DNA of 64,000 nucleotides from Roseobacter weihaiensis (lineage in GTDB: Bacteria > Pseudomonadota > Alphaproteobacteria > Rhodobacterales > Rhodobacteraceae), in assembly GCF_020622345.1 (NCBI RefSeq), contig NZ_JACNMO010000002.1, forward strand, positions 124,001-188,000, written 5' to 3'. Below the pieces are notes generated by a model that saw only the letters and a list, made by a program, of their open reading frames with translations, did no database searches and was not told the origin of the DNA. Both the position numbers and the translations under genes were made by a program. Numbering within the stretch: the stretch's first letter is position 1; the number at the start of each line of letters is the position of its first letter. This document shows, piece after piece, positions 1-8,058 of the stretch.

Positions 1-70
1 TCAGGGCACGTATCGCATTGGCTTTGGACCAGTGGTCAGGGTTCGCGGCGGCGAGGGCTTTGAGATCCAC
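1..70 (-). CDS. tkt: Transketolase, N-terminal fragment cut by window edge
   Basis: Only the first 23 codons are inside the window. Reading the minus strand from a GTG at 70-68 gives VDLKALAAANPDHWSKANAI and then RAL, the standard opening of bacterial transketolases, where the WSKAxAIRAL stretch precedes the thiamine-diphosphate domain. An AAAGGAA ribosome-binding site lies about ten bases upstream. Transketolase moves two-carbon ketol units between sugar phosphates in the pentose phosphate and Calvin pathways in the cytoplasm. The gene diverges from the zapA pair, a neighbourhood common in alphaproteobacteria. The call rests on a short stretch but the match is specific; the catalytic domain is not visible. 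Confidence 0.85.
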   Translation of the reverse strand, partial: MDLKALAAANPDHWSKANAIRAL

Positions 71-134
71 GTCGGGGGGGTTCCTTTGTCGGCTTGTGGC
101 CCGAGGCGCGGGCCTTCTTTGATCTTGTCTTGGG

Positions 135-169
135 TCTTTGCGGGTTGCATATCAGCCCGCCCGCAAAGA
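135..169. other. 10-bp perfect hairpin in the tkt/zapA intergenic region
   Basis: TCTTTGCGGG at 135-144 is exactly complementary to CCCGCAAAGA at 160-169 around a 15-base loop. It lies in the 286-base gap between the divergent tkt and coiled-coil/zapA genes, 65 bases upstream of the tkt start, so it would fall in a tkt 5' leader or in the promoter region. There is no following T-run on either strand. I see no gene elsewhere in 71-356. A 6S RNA gene is often close to zapA in this class, but I cannot recognise its closing stem and central bubble here. Confidence 0.4.
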
Positions 170-356
170 TCAAGGGCGTCTGCCAGCGGCTTTTGGCACA
201 ACACATGAAGACTTTCGCGCAAGCCTTTGATGTGGCTCAAAAGCGGGTTTGTTGTGCTGACGCGATAGGGGTACGGTGGGGCAACGGGGCGTCGATTCGT
301 GGCCAGGCAATGGTCTTTCTTGGGCGCTCCGAGGGGCGTCAGGCAATGAGGTGGGC

Positions 357-848
357 ATGAGTGATATTGAAGAGCTGAACAGCCGGATCATGGCGGCGAT
401 GGACCGCGTGGCGCAGGGTGTTGAAGCGATAAGCCAGGCAGATACAGGCGAAGCGGAGGCCCTTGCCCGCGCGTTGGAGGAAGAAAAAGAGGTCAACGCG
501 CAGCTTTCCGAACGGGTCCGCGTGCTGGGAGAGCGTCAGGAGCAGGCGGTTGCGGCGATGGAGGCAAAAACGCAGGCCGCCACCGAACGGCTGACGGCGC
601 TGGACACCGAGCTTCAGCAGCTGCGCAAGGCCAACGGCATGCTGACCGAGGCCTGCGAAGCGCTGCGCGAGGCCAATGCGGCGGGTGTCGGAGAGCCGCA
701 TCTGATCAACCAGTCGATGATGGCGGAGCTTGAATCGATCCGGGCCATGCGCAGCGCCGAGATGGCCGAGGCGCAGGAGATTATCACCGCCCTGACCCCG
801 CTGTTGAATACGGGTTCGGGCTCATTGGAAGAAGAGGAGGCAGGCTGA
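357..848 (+). CDS. Coiled-coil protein encoded upstream of ZapA
   Basis: This 163-residue soluble protein is rich in Glu, Gln, Ala and Leu in heptad-like order from about residue 40 to 115, predicting a long coiled coil, with a helical C-terminus ending in an acidic tail (EEEEAG). No enzymatic motif is visible. The ATG at 357 is preferred because it follows a GAGGTG ribosome-binding site and begins a typical MSDIEELNSRI N-terminus; an upstream ATG at 276 would add low-complexity sequence. Its stop overlaps the zapA start in TGATG, so the two are probably translationally coupled. A division-related or ZapA-partner role is inferred from position only. Confidence 0.75.
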   Translation: MSDIEELNSRIMAAMDRVAQGVEAISQADTGEAEALARALEEEKEVNAQLSERVRVLGERQEQAVAAMEAKTQAATERLTALDTELQQLRKANGMLTEACEALREANAAGVGEPHLINQSMMAELESIRAMRSAEMAEAQEIITALTPLLNTGSGSLEEEEAG

Positions 849-1261
849 TGCCGGAGGTACGTGTATCTATTGGCGGTCGGGATTTTGACGTGGCGTGCCA
901 GGCGGGGGAGGAGCACTATCTTCGCACCGCCGCCCGCATGCTGGATGACGAGGCACAGGTGCTGTCGGATCAGGTGGGTCGCATGCCAGAGGCGCGCATG
1001 CTGCTGATGGCCGGGTTGATGCTGGCCGACAAGACCGCCAGTGTGGAAGACCGCGTCTCTGAAGTGCAGGCCCAGCTCGATGACGCGCAGGCGGAGTTGT
1101 CCGCGTTGAAGGCCGCGCAGACAGCGCCCGAGAAGGTCGAGGTTCCGGTGGTGCCCCAAAGTGTCACCGACACGCTGGCAGAGCTTGCCGCCCGCGCCGA
1201 GGCGCTTGCGGCCTCTGTCGAGGAAAAAGCCGCAGGCCAAGCAAAACTGGGCGTGACCTGA
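848..1261 (+). CDS. zapA: Cell division protein ZapA
   Basis: ZapA binds FtsZ and promotes bundling of its filaments at the division site. The 137-residue product opens with MPEVRVSIGGRDFDVACQ, the beta-hairpin N-terminus of the ZapA family, followed by the GEEHYLRTAARMLDDE helix, a Met/Leu-rich dimerisation helix (residues 40-60) and a C-terminal coiled coil from about residue 63. It is slightly longer than the usual 100-110 residues because of an Ala/Glu-rich tail. The ATG overlaps the stop of the preceding coiled-coil gene by one base. It faces grxD convergently with a 35-base gap. Confidence 0.9.
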   Translation: MPEVRVSIGGRDFDVACQAGEEHYLRTAARMLDDEAQVLSDQVGRMPEARMLLMAGLMLADKTASVEDRVSEVQAQLDDAQAELSALKAAQTAPEKVEVPVVPQSVTDTLAELAARAEALAASVEEKAAGQAKLGVT

Positions 1262-1296
1262 AAGAGCCCCGCCTGCGGCACTTTGGCCGGGACGGA

Positions 1297-1659
1297 TCAG
1301 CCGTTTGCTTCGCGGATTTTGTTTGCGGCATCCTTGTCAAAGCCGACGCCGTTTTCTTCCAGCAGGGTATCGAGTTCGCCCGACAGGGTCATTTCGGTGA
1401 TGATGTCGCATCCCCCCACAAACTCGCCCTTGACATAAAGCTGCGGGATCGTCGGCCAGTCGGAGAAATCCTTGATCCCCTGACGGATCGCGTCATCGGC
1501 CAGTACATTCACGTCAGAGAACTGCACGCCCATGTAATTGAGCACGCCCGCCACGCGGCTTGAAAACCCGCATTGTGGCATCTCCTTTGTGCCTTTCATG
1601 AACAGCACAACGTCGCTGGCGGAAATAGTGTCTTGGATCTGGGTAGTTGCATCGGTCAT
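1297..1659 (-). CDS. grxD: Monothiol glutaredoxin, Grx4/GrxD type
   Basis: This 120-residue protein has the single-cysteine CGFS active site at residues 30-33 within the [14 protein letters not shown] context, plus [19 protein letters not shown], the glutathione-binding part of the thioredoxin fold. Monothiol CGFS glutaredoxins bind a shared [2Fe-2S] cluster as dimers or as heterodimers with BolA, and deliver clusters to apoproteins in the cytoplasm. It lies 64 bases downstream of the bolA stop on the same strand, so a bolA-grxD transcription unit is likely; this pairing fits their known physical interaction. Length is normal for the family. Confidence 0.95.
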   Translation of the reverse strand: MTDATTQIQDTISASDVVLFMKGTKEMPQCGFSSRVAGVLNYMGVQFSDVNVLADDAIRQGIKDFSDWPTIPQLYVKGEFVGGCDIITEMTLSGELDTLLEENGVGFDKDAANKIREANG

Positions 1660-1723
1660 GGTACAGGGTCCTTGAAGCTATCGGTGGCCGCCGCGGTTTC
1701 TGGCAGCCTGATTGATGTGTTTG

Positions 1724-1960
1724 TCAGTCTGGCGCGCGGGTGGTGAGGGCCAGCGCATGCAGTTCGCCGTCTGCGCCGTCCATCTTGCCCTTGAGGGCCG
1801 CATAAACAGCGCGTTGCTGCTGAACACGATTCTTGCCGCGAAAGCTTTCATCCACGATCATGGCGGCCATATGTACGCCATCATCACCCTCGACCTGAAT
1901 CTTGGCATCAGGAAAGGTTTCGCGCAAAAGCTCTTCGATTTCGTGTGCTTGCATGGGCAT
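1724..1960 (-). CDS. BolA family protein
   Basis: The 78-residue product carries the BolA core: an N-terminal helix (HEIEELLRETFPDAKIQV), the GDDGVHMAAMIVDESFRGKNRVQQQR segment that contains the conserved FxGxxxVxxQR-type motif, and a C-terminal helix with YAALKGKM. It partners with CGFS glutaredoxins to bind [2Fe-2S] clusters. The ATG at 1960 has a GGAG site upstream; a second ATG two codons on is possible. It is first in a probable operon with grxD. A histidine (residue 30) sits in the segment that supplies cluster ligands in relatives. It is BolA1/IbaG-like in size, but I cannot assign the exact subfamily. Confidence 0.88.
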   Translation of the reverse strand: MPMQAHEIEELLRETFPDAKIQVEGDDGVHMAAMIVDESFRGKNRVQQQRAVYAALKGKMDGADGELHALALTTRAPD

Positions 1961-2122
1961 AGAGCGGCTCCATCTCCTATTCTTGATAGATGTAGTCGGA
2001 CAAGCGCACGGGAACAAGGGATCAATTTGGCGCAAGGCATGGATAAATCTGCGGGGGCCCTGCGGACTTTCGGGCAGACAAGCCCGGCTGGCTGCGCCAT
2101 ACTTCGCCAGAGGAGAAACGTC

Positions 2123-3091
2123 ATGGATGTATTTGATAACGCGCCGGAACAGGCCCTTGCATGGCACCGGGCGGGCCGGGGTGCCGTTCTGGCCACCGTG
2201 GTGGAGACCTGGGGATCCGCACCGCGCCGCACCGGCGCGCAGCTGGTCATCGCCGGCGATGGCGAGATGCAGGGATCGGTTTCGGGGGGCTGTGTCGAAG
2301 GGGCCGTGGTGCTCGAGGCGGCAGAGGCGCTGGAGCAGGGCGTTCAGAAATTGCTCGAATACGGCGTCAGCGACGGGGATGCCTTTGCGGTCGGGCTGGC
2401 CTGTGGCGGCACGATCCGGGTTTTGGTGGAGCCTGTCGGCGAGGTTCTGCCTGTCGATCTGCTCGAAGCGCTGGTGGCGGCCCGCGCCAGCCGAACCCCG
2501 GTTGGCTATGAAGTCTCGGTCTCTTCCGGCACCCGGCGGCTGGTGCACGACAGCTATGCAGACCGGTTCGCGATGGACCGGTCCGGTTTTGAGAAAGAGG
2601 GTGAGGTCTTTGTCGGCATTCACAACCCGCCGCTGCGGCTGGCGATTGTCGGGGCCGTGCATATTGCCCAGGCGCTGGTGCCCATGGCGCGGGTGGCGGG
2701 GTATGATCCGGTCCTCATCGACCCGCGCGGGGCCTTTGGATCAGAGGCGCGGTTTCCGGGTGAAAAAATTGTCGCGGAGTGGCCGGACGAGGCGCTTGAG
2801 GAGATCGGTCTCGATACGCGCACGGCGCTGGTGCTGTTGACCCATGACCCCAAACTTGATGACCCGGCCCTGCATCTGGCCCTGCGCTCGGGGTGTTTTT
2901 ACATCGGGGCTCTGGGGTCCAGGCGCACCCATGCGGCACGGGTTGCCCGGCTTGAAGAGGCCGGGTTTTCGGCAGAAGAGATTGCGCGCGTGCACGGCCC
3001 GATCGGTCTGGACATCGGCGCTGCCGGCCCGCCGGAGATCGCGGTGTCCATCCTGGCGGAGATGACCCGGACCCTGAGGCGCGGCGCGTGA
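2123..3091 (+). CDS. XdhC/CoxI family molybdenum-enzyme maturation protein
   Basis: XdhC proteins bind molybdenum cofactor and insert its sulfurated form into molybdenum hydroxylases. The 322-residue product has the N-terminal XdhC_CoxI domain (residues about 10-75, with VETWGSAPRRTGAQLVI and SVSGGCVEGAVV) and a C-terminal Rossmann-like XdhC_C domain opening at LAIVGAVHIAQAL and containing GALGSRRTHAARVARL and GPIGLDIGAAGPPEIAVSI. The ATG at 2123 follows AGGAG at 2111-2115; a longer upstream extension of the frame is antisense to bolA and rejected. It is first in the operon leading to coxSLM and overlaps the next gene by four bases (GTGA), which ties its role to that hydroxylase. Confidence 0.9.
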   Translation: MDVFDNAPEQALAWHRAGRGAVLATVVETWGSAPRRTGAQLVIAGDGEMQGSVSGGCVEGAVVLEAAEALEQGVQKLLEYGVSDGDAFAVGLACGGTIRVLVEPVGEVLPVDLLEALVAARASRTPVGYEVSVSSGTRRLVHDSYADRFAMDRSGFEKEGEVFVGIHNPPLRLAIVGAVHIAQALVPMARVAGYDPVLIDPRGAFGSEARFPGEKIVAEWPDEALEEIGLDTRTALVLLTHDPKLDDPALHLALRSGCFYIGALGSRRTHAARVARLEEAGFSAEEIARVHGPIGLDIGAAGPPEIAVSILAEMTRTLRRGA

Positions 3092-4089
3092 AATTCGGCG
3101 CGGTTTCTCTGGCCGAGGCGCGCGGTGCGATTCTGGCCCATTCTGTCGCGACCCCCGGGGGGCGCTTGCGCAAGGGGCGGACCCTGGCGGACGCAGATAT
3201 CGAGGCGCTGGCTCAGGCGGGCCTGACCAAAGTCACCGTGGCGCAACTGGAGCCGGGCGATATCCACGAGGATGCGGCCGCCCGCGCGCTGGCCCAGGCC
3301 TTTGTGCCCGCGCCCGATCAACAGGGGCTGGACCTGACAGAGCCTTTCACCGGGCGGGTCAACCTGATTGCGCAGGGACCGGGCGTGGTGGAGCTGAATG
3401 TGGCGGCCATCGAAGCGGTGAATGGCATTCATCCGATGATCACCATTGCCACGGTGCCCGCCTATCAGCAGATGCAGGGCGGCGGGATGGTGGCGACGAT
3501 CAAGATCATCTCCTACGCGGTGCCCTCCGAGGCGCTGGCTCGGGCCTGTGCCGTGGCGCAGCGCGGGTTGCGGCTTGTGCCGCCTGCGGTCAAGACCGCG
3601 CGGCTCATCATCAGCGAGATCGACGGTGGTGCCGGAGACAAGGGCTGGCGGGCTATCGCGGATCGGGTTGCAGCCTTCGGGCTTGAGATTGCCGCCCCCA
3701 TTCTGGTCCCGCACCACACGGACGCTCTGGCCGCGGCCCTTGTCGCAGATACCAGCGATGTCACGCTGATCCTCACCGGGTCGGCCACCTCGGACGCGGA
3801 GGACGTGGCCCCGGCAGCGGTCCGCGCCGCAGGCGGGCAGGTCGACCGGTTCGGCATGCCGGTGGATCCGGGCAACCTGCTCTTTATCGGCAGTCTGCGG
3901 GGCCAACCCGTCATCGGTCTGCCGGGCTGCGCCCGCGCCCCGGCACTCAACGGGGCCGATTGGGTCATGGCACGGGTGATCTGCGGGCTTGAGGTCACGG
4001 GCCAAGACATCGCCGCCATGGGCGTGGGCGGCCTGCTCAAGGAAATCCCGAGCCGTCCGCAGCCGCGCCGGGGTCGCCGCCCGCGCTAG
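3088..4089 (+). CDS. MoeA/MogA-like molybdopterin-binding protein
   Basis: The start is a GTG overlapping the xdhC-like stop. Of 333 residues, the N-terminal part (KFGAVSLAEARGAILAHSV, then RLRKGRTLADADIEALAQAG) resembles the domain preceding molybdopterin-binding folds, and the C-terminal half holds a MogA-like fold with LILTGSATSDAEDVAPAAV, GQVDRFGMPVDPGNLLFIG and VIGLPGCARAPALNGADWV. Proteins of this MoeA-like class accompany CO-dehydrogenase-like and xanthine-dehydrogenase-like operons and are thought to handle or modify molybdenum cofactor. Its precise reaction is not established. A basic Pro/Arg tail (RPQPRRGRRPR) closes the protein. Confidence 0.85.
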   Translation: MKFGAVSLAEARGAILAHSVATPGGRLRKGRTLADADIEALAQAGLTKVTVAQLEPGDIHEDAAARALAQAFVPAPDQQGLDLTEPFTGRVNLIAQGPGVVELNVAAIEAVNGIHPMITIATVPAYQQMQGGGMVATIKIISYAVPSEALARACAVAQRGLRLVPPAVKTARLIISEIDGGAGDKGWRAIADRVAAFGLEIAAPILVPHHTDALAAALVADTSDVTLILTGSATSDAEDVAPAAVRAAGGQVDRFGMPVDPGNLLFIGSLRGQPVIGLPGCARAPALNGADWVMARVICGLEVTGQDIAAMGVGGLLKEIPSRPQPRRGRRPR

Positions 4090-4202
4090 GGCTGTGGCGA
4101 TTTATCCCGATACTTTCGGATGTTGGTCAAAGTTTTTGGTTCTCAATGGCGATGGCACATGCTTAACTCGCGCCAAACGGCAACATGTCCAGGGAGGAAA
4201 CT

Positions 4203-4688
4203 ATGGCGCAGGTCACAATGACCGTGAACGGAAAAGCCGCGACCGGCGATATAGAAGGTCGCACGCTGCTATCGGCTTTTTTGCGCGAAACGCTCAATCT
4301 GACGGGGACCCATGTGGGGTGTGACACCAGCCAGTGCGGGGCCTGTGTTGTGCATGTGGATGGGGAGGCGGTGAAGGCCTGCACCATTCTGGCCGCCGAA
4401 GCTGCGGGGACCGAGGTCACCACCATCGAAGGGATGGCCAATGCCGACGGGTCGCTCAACGTGATACAGCAGGCGTTTCAGGATCATCACGGATTGCAAT
4501 GCGGGTTCTGCACACCTGGCATGGTCATGTCGGCGGCGGCTTTGCTGAAAGAGAACCCCAAGCCTTCGGAGGCGGAGGTGCGCGATTATCTCGAGGGCAA
4601 CATCTGCCGCTGCACAGGGTATCATAACATCGTCAAGGCGATCATGGCGGCCTCTGGTCAGGACGTGGCCGCGGTCGCCGCAGAATAA
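4203..4688 (+). CDS. coxS: CoxS: [2Fe-2S] small subunit of CO-dehydrogenase-like hydroxylase
   Basis: The 161-residue protein carries both expected clusters: a plant-type ferredoxin domain with Cys40, Cys45, Cys48 and Cys60 ([10 protein letters not shown]...C), and a C-terminal four-helix domain with Cys100, Cys103, Cys135 and Cys137 (CGFCTPG...CRCTGY). These pass electrons from the molybdenum site in CoxL to FAD in CoxM. The ATG at 4203 is chosen because AGGGAGG lies five bases upstream; an ATG at 4185 lies ahead of that site. It is separated from the previous gene by 113 bases and from coxL by 97 bases containing hairpins. Confidence 0.93.
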   Translation: MAQVTMTVNGKAATGDIEGRTLLSAFLRETLNLTGTHVGCDTSQCGACVVHVDGEAVKACTILAAEAAGTEVTTIEGMANADGSLNVIQQAFQDHHGLQCGFCTPGMVMSAAALLKENPKPSEAEVRDYLEGNICRCTGYHNIVKAIMAASGQDVAAVAAE

Positions 4689-4706
4689 GCATGAGCGCCG
4701 GGCGGT

Positions 4707-4772
4707 GCGGGGTCGGAAGGCCCCGCTGCCGTCAACCGGTGCAGTCTGGTGAGGGCACGCTCACCGCAGTCT
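4707..4772 (+). promoter_or_regulatory. Paired hairpins between coxS and coxL, flanked by a short direct repeat
   Basis: Two stem-loops sit in the 97-base coxS-coxL gap. GCGGGG at 4707-4712 pairs with CCCCGC at 4721-4726, and GGTGAG at 4748-4753 pairs with CTCACC at 4760-4765. The second is bracketed by direct copies of GCAGTCT at 4741-4747 and 4766-4772, immediately before the coxL ribosome-binding site AGGGAGG. There is no T-run, so RNA processing or stability control of the large-subunit message is more plausible than termination. This is inference. Confidence 0.45.
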
Positions 4773-4785
4773 AGGGAGGAATGAC

Positions 4786-7158
4786 ATGCCAAAAGATGGA
4801 GGCATCGGCGCCAGCTCAAAGCGCCGCGAAGACGTCCGGTTTCTGACAGGGGCGGGCAATTATACCGATGACATCAATATTCGCGGACAGGCACATGTGT
4901 TCTTTCTGCGCTCTGACGTGGCCCACGGCACGCTCAATGCGGTGAACACCGCCGCCGCCGAGGCGATGCCCGGCGTGGTCAAGGTGTTTACCGGGGCAGA
5001 CTTCGAGGCTGTGGGCGGCATGCCCTGCGGCTGGCAGGTGACCGACAAGCATGGCGAACCGATGCAGGAACCCCGTCATCCGATCCTCGCGCACGGCAAG
5101 GTCCGCCATGTGGGCGAGCCGATCGCGGCCGTGGTCGCTGATACGCTGGAGCAGGCCCGCGATGCGGCCGAGGCCATCGAGGTCGACATTACCGAGCTGC
5201 CCGCTGTGATCGACATGAAGGCCGCTGTGGCCAGTGACGATGTCAAGGTGCATGACGATCTGACCTCAAACCTTTGCTATGACTGGGGCTTTGTGGAGGA
5301 AAACAAGGCCGCGACGGATGAGGCCTTCGAGAAGGCCGCCCATGTGACCACGCTGGAGCTGGTGAACAACCGGCTGGTCGCGAACCCGATGGAGCCACGC
5401 GTGGCGGTGGGCGACTATGCCCGCGGCACGCAGGATCACACGCTTTATACCACCTCCCAGAATCCGCATGTGATCCGCCTGCTGATGGGCGCTTTCGTGC
5501 TGGGCATACCTGAACATAAACTGCGCGTGGTGGCCCCGGACGTGGGTGGCGGTTTTGGCACCAAGATCTTCCACTACCAGGAAGAGGCTTTTGTGACCTT
5601 CGCCGCCAAGGCCTGCAACCGGCCCGTCAAATGGACGTCGAGCCGCTCGGAAGCCTTCATGTCGGACGCCCATGGGCGCGATCACGTGACGAAGATCGAG
5701 CTGGCGCTGGATGCGGAGCATAATTTCACCGCCGTCCGCACCGAGACATTCGCCAATATGGGCGCCTATCTGAGCACCTTCGCGCCCTCGATCCCGACCT
5801 GGCTGCATGGCACGCTGATGGCGGGCAACTACAAGACGCCGCTGATCTACGTGAACGTGAAGGCGGTGTTTACCAACACCGTGCCGGTGGATGCCTATCG
5901 CGGGGCGGGCCGGCCCGAGGCGACCTTCCAGCTGGAGCGGGTGATCGACAAGGCCGCCCGCGAGCTGGGCGTTGATCCGGTGGATCTGCGGCGGCAGAAC
6001 TTCATCACCGAGTTTCCCTACGCCACGCCGGTGGCGGTGGAATATGACACCGGCGATTACCACGCCACGATGGACAAGGTGCTGGCGCTCTCGGATCGCG
6101 ACGGCTTTGCCGCGCGGCGCAAGGAGAGCGAGGCCAAGGGCAAGCTGCGCGGCTTTGGCATCAACTGCTTTATCGAGGCCTGCGGCATCGCGCCCAGCAA
6201 TCTCGTGGGCCAGCTGGGCGCGCGCGCGGGGCTCTATGAGAGCGCCACGGTGCGGGTCAATGCAACCGGCGGTCTGGTGGTGATGACCGGCAGCCACAGT
6301 CACGGGCAGGGGCATGAGACGTCCTTTGCGCAGGTGGTGGCCGACATGATCGGCATCGATGAGAACATGATCGAGATCGTGCATGGGGACACCGCCAACA
6401 CGCCGATGGGCATGGGCACCTATGGTTCGCGCTCCATCGCGGTGGGCGGCTCGGCCATGGTGCGCGCGACGGAAAAGATCATCGCCAAGGCCAAGAAGAT
6501 CGCCAGCCACCTGCTGGAAGCCTCCGAGAGCGATATCGAGCTCAAGGACGGCGCGTTCTCGGTGGCGGGCACGGATAAATCCGTGGCCTGGGGCGATGTG
6601 ACCTTGGCCGCTTACGTGCCGCACAACTATCCGCTGGAGGACATCGAGCCGGGGCTGGAGGAGACGGCGTTCTATGATCCTAGCAACTTCACCTATCCGG
6701 CAGGGGCCTATACCTGCGAGGTGGAGGTGGACCCGGCCACCGGCGAGGTGAGCATTGAACGCTTTGCCTCTGCGGATGATTTCGGCAATGTGATCAACCC
6801 GATGATCGTCGAGGGTCAGGTGCACGGCGGGATCGCGCAGGGCATCGGTCAGGCGCTGCTGGAGAATTGCACCTATGATGAAAACGGCCAGTTGCTGAGC
6901 GCCTCCTACATGGATTACGCGATGCCACGGGCGGACAACCTGCCGGAAATGACCCATTACGTGGTGGATCATTCCTGCCAGACCCCCTGCACGCACAACC
7001 CCCTCGGGGTGAAGGGCTGCGGGGAGGCGGGTGCCATCGGGTCACCGCCCACGGTCATCAATGCGATCATCGATGCCTTGCAGTCGGGCGGGCACAAGGT
7101 GGATCACCTCGATATGCCCGCGACCCCGGCCCGGGTCTGGGCGGCGATGCAGGGATGA
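4786..7158 (+). CDS. coxL: CoxL form II: molybdenum-binding large subunit of CO-dehydrogenase-like hydroxylase
   Basis: The 790-residue protein starts with the characteristic [20 protein letters not shown] stretch of large molybdenum hydroxylase subunits. It contains VGGGFGTK near residue 260 and the form II active-site signature AYRGAGR at residues 370-376, in place of AYRCSFR of proven form I CO dehydrogenases. The C-terminal [15 protein letters not shown] segment carries the conserved glutamate near the molybdenum. Form II enzymes are widespread in Roseobacters; CO oxidation by them has been questioned, so the true substrate may be another small carbon compound or heterocycle. The start follows AGGGAGGAATGAC. 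It would form an (LMS)2 complex with CoxM and CoxS. Confidence 0.92.
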   Translation: MPKDGGIGASSKRREDVRFLTGAGNYTDDINIRGQAHVFFLRSDVAHGTLNAVNTAAAEAMPGVVKVFTGADFEAVGGMPCGWQVTDKHGEPMQEPRHPILAHGKVRHVGEPIAAVVADTLEQARDAAEAIEVDITELPAVIDMKAAVASDDVKVHDDLTSNLCYDWGFVEENKAATDEAFEKAAHVTTLELVNNRLVANPMEPRVAVGDYARGTQDHTLYTTSQNPHVIRLLMGAFVLGIPEHKLRVVAPDVGGGFGTKIFHYQEEAFVTFAAKACNRPVKWTSSRSEAFMSDAHGRDHVTKIELALDAEHNFTAVRTETFANMGAYLSTFAPSIPTWLHGTLMAGNYKTPLIYVNVKAVFTNTVPVDAYRGAGRPEATFQLERVIDKAARELGVDPVDLRRQNFITEFPYATPVAVEYDTGDYHATMDKVLALSDRDGFAARRKESEAKGKLRGFGINCFIEACGIAPSNLVGQLGARAGLYESATVRVNATGGLVVMTGSHSHGQGHETSFAQVVADMIGIDENMIEIVHGDTANTPMGMGTYGSRSIAVGGSAMVRATEKIIAKAKKIASHLLEASESDIELKDGAFSVAGTDKSVAWGDVTLAAYVPHNYPLEDIEPGLEETAFYDPSNFTYPAGAYTCEVEVDPATGEVSIERFASADDFGNVINPMIVEGQVHGGIAQGIGQALLENCTYDENGQLLSASYMDYAMPRADNLPEMTHYVVDHSCQTPCTHNPLGVKGCGEAGAIGSPPTVINAIIDALQSGGHKVDHLDMPATPARVWAAMQG

Positions 7159-7166
7159 CGACAGCC

Positions 7167-7201
7167 GGGCGGATGCAAGAGGGCAACCTCTTGCGCCGCC
7201 C
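7167..7201 (+). promoter_or_regulatory. Strong GCAA-tetraloop hairpin between coxL and coxM
   Basis: GCAAGAGG at 7175-7182 pairs perfectly with CCTCTTGC at 7187-7194 around a GCAA (GNRA) tetraloop. The stem extends through a small internal loop into GGGCGG (7167-7172) with CCGCCC (7196-7201), giving 14 base pairs. A five-T run follows seven bases later at 7207. It lies just after the coxL stop in the 108-base gap before coxM. It could be an attenuator, a processing site or a 3' stabiliser that sets the subunit ratio; the sequence alone cannot choose. Confidence 0.5.
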
Positions 7202-7266
7202 ACGGGTTTTTGAGCCGGGCGAGGGTGGCATGCACGCTCGGACCGGCTGATGGAAAGGACGACAGA

Positions 7267-8058
7267 ATGTACAATTTTGAAGTGGAGACACCCGGTTCCG
7301 TTGCTGATGCGGTAGCGGCCTTGGGGCGTGAGGACGCGCAGGCACTGGGCGGTGGGCAGACGCTGATCCCGACGCTCAAGCAACGGCTGGCGAGCCCCTC
7401 GGTGCTGGTCTGCCTCAGCGGGATTGCCGAGATGAAAGGCGTGTGCCGTACCGATGACGGCCAGATCACCATCGGCGGCGGGACCACCCACGCCGCGGTG
7501 GCCAAAGCCACGGCTGAGAGTTTTCCCGGTCTTTCGGGTCTTGCCAGCCACATCGGCGACCCCGCCGTACGCAATCGTGGCACCATCGGCGGCAGCCTGG
7601 CCAACAACGACCCCTCGGCCTGCTATCCGGCGGCGGCATTGGGCGCGGGGGCCACGATTGTGACCAATGCCCGAGAGATTGCAGCAGATGATTTTTTCCA
7701 GGGCATGTTCACCACCGATCTGGAAGAAGGCGAGATCATCACCGAGGTCCGGTTCCCGGTGCCCGAGGTCTCCAACTACCAGAAGTTCGTGCAGCCTGCC
7801 TCGCGCTTTGCCCTTGTGGGTGTCTTCGTGGCAAAGTTCGGTGACGGCGTGCGCGTGGCTGTCACCGGGGCCAGCAACGACGGTGTGTTCCGCTGGACAG
7901 ACGCCGAAGCGGCGCTTTCCGCGAATTTCTCTGCAGAGGCGCTCGGGGGGCTGTCGATTTCGGATGACGACATGATCAGCGACCTGCACGGTACGGCTGC
8001 CTATCGCGCGCATCTGGTAGGTGTGATGACCAAGAGAGCCGTCACAAGCGCTGCGTGA
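7267..8058 (+). CDS. coxM: CoxM: FAD-binding medium subunit of CO-dehydrogenase-like hydroxylase
   Basis: The 263-residue protein begins MYNFEVETPGSVADAV and shows the FAD-binding motifs of the family: ALGGGQTLIPTLKQRLA near residue 31 and the TIGG-type motif GTIGGSLANNDPSA near residue 107, preceded by GDPAVRNR. It accepts electrons from the CoxS clusters and passes them to the quinone pool or another carrier. A GGAAAGGA site precedes the ATG. It is the last cox gene; a terminator-like hairpin follows at 8093. Length is slightly short of the usual 280-290 residues but both FAD motifs are intact. Confidence 0.92.
   Translation: MYNFEVETPGSVADAVAALGREDAQALGGGQTLIPTLKQRLASPSVLVCLSGIAEMKGVCRTDDGQITIGGGTTHAAVAKATAESFPGLSGLASHIGDPAVRNRGTIGGSLANNDPSACYPAAALGAGATIVTNAREIAADDFFQGMFTTDLEEGEIITEVRFPVPEVSNYQKFVQPASRFALVGVFVAKFGDGVRVAVTGASNDGVFRWTDAEAALSANFSAEALGGLSISDDDMISDLHGTAAYRAHLVGVMTKRAVTSAA

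Noticed and set aside
1-240. Minus-strand 79-residue frame in the first 240 bases
   Set aside because: Another frame at the same place matches the transketolase N-terminus from GTG 70, with a ribosome-binding site; the 79-residue frame is a shadow.
1712-2122. Upstream extension of the XdhC-like frame
   Set aside because: It lies antisense to bolA; a good ribosome-binding site precedes ATG 2123, where the family N-terminus starts.
5266-6996. 576-codon minus-strand open frame inside coxL
   Set aside because: It is a GC-rich shadow of coxL in another frame; coxL has all its family motifs across this region.
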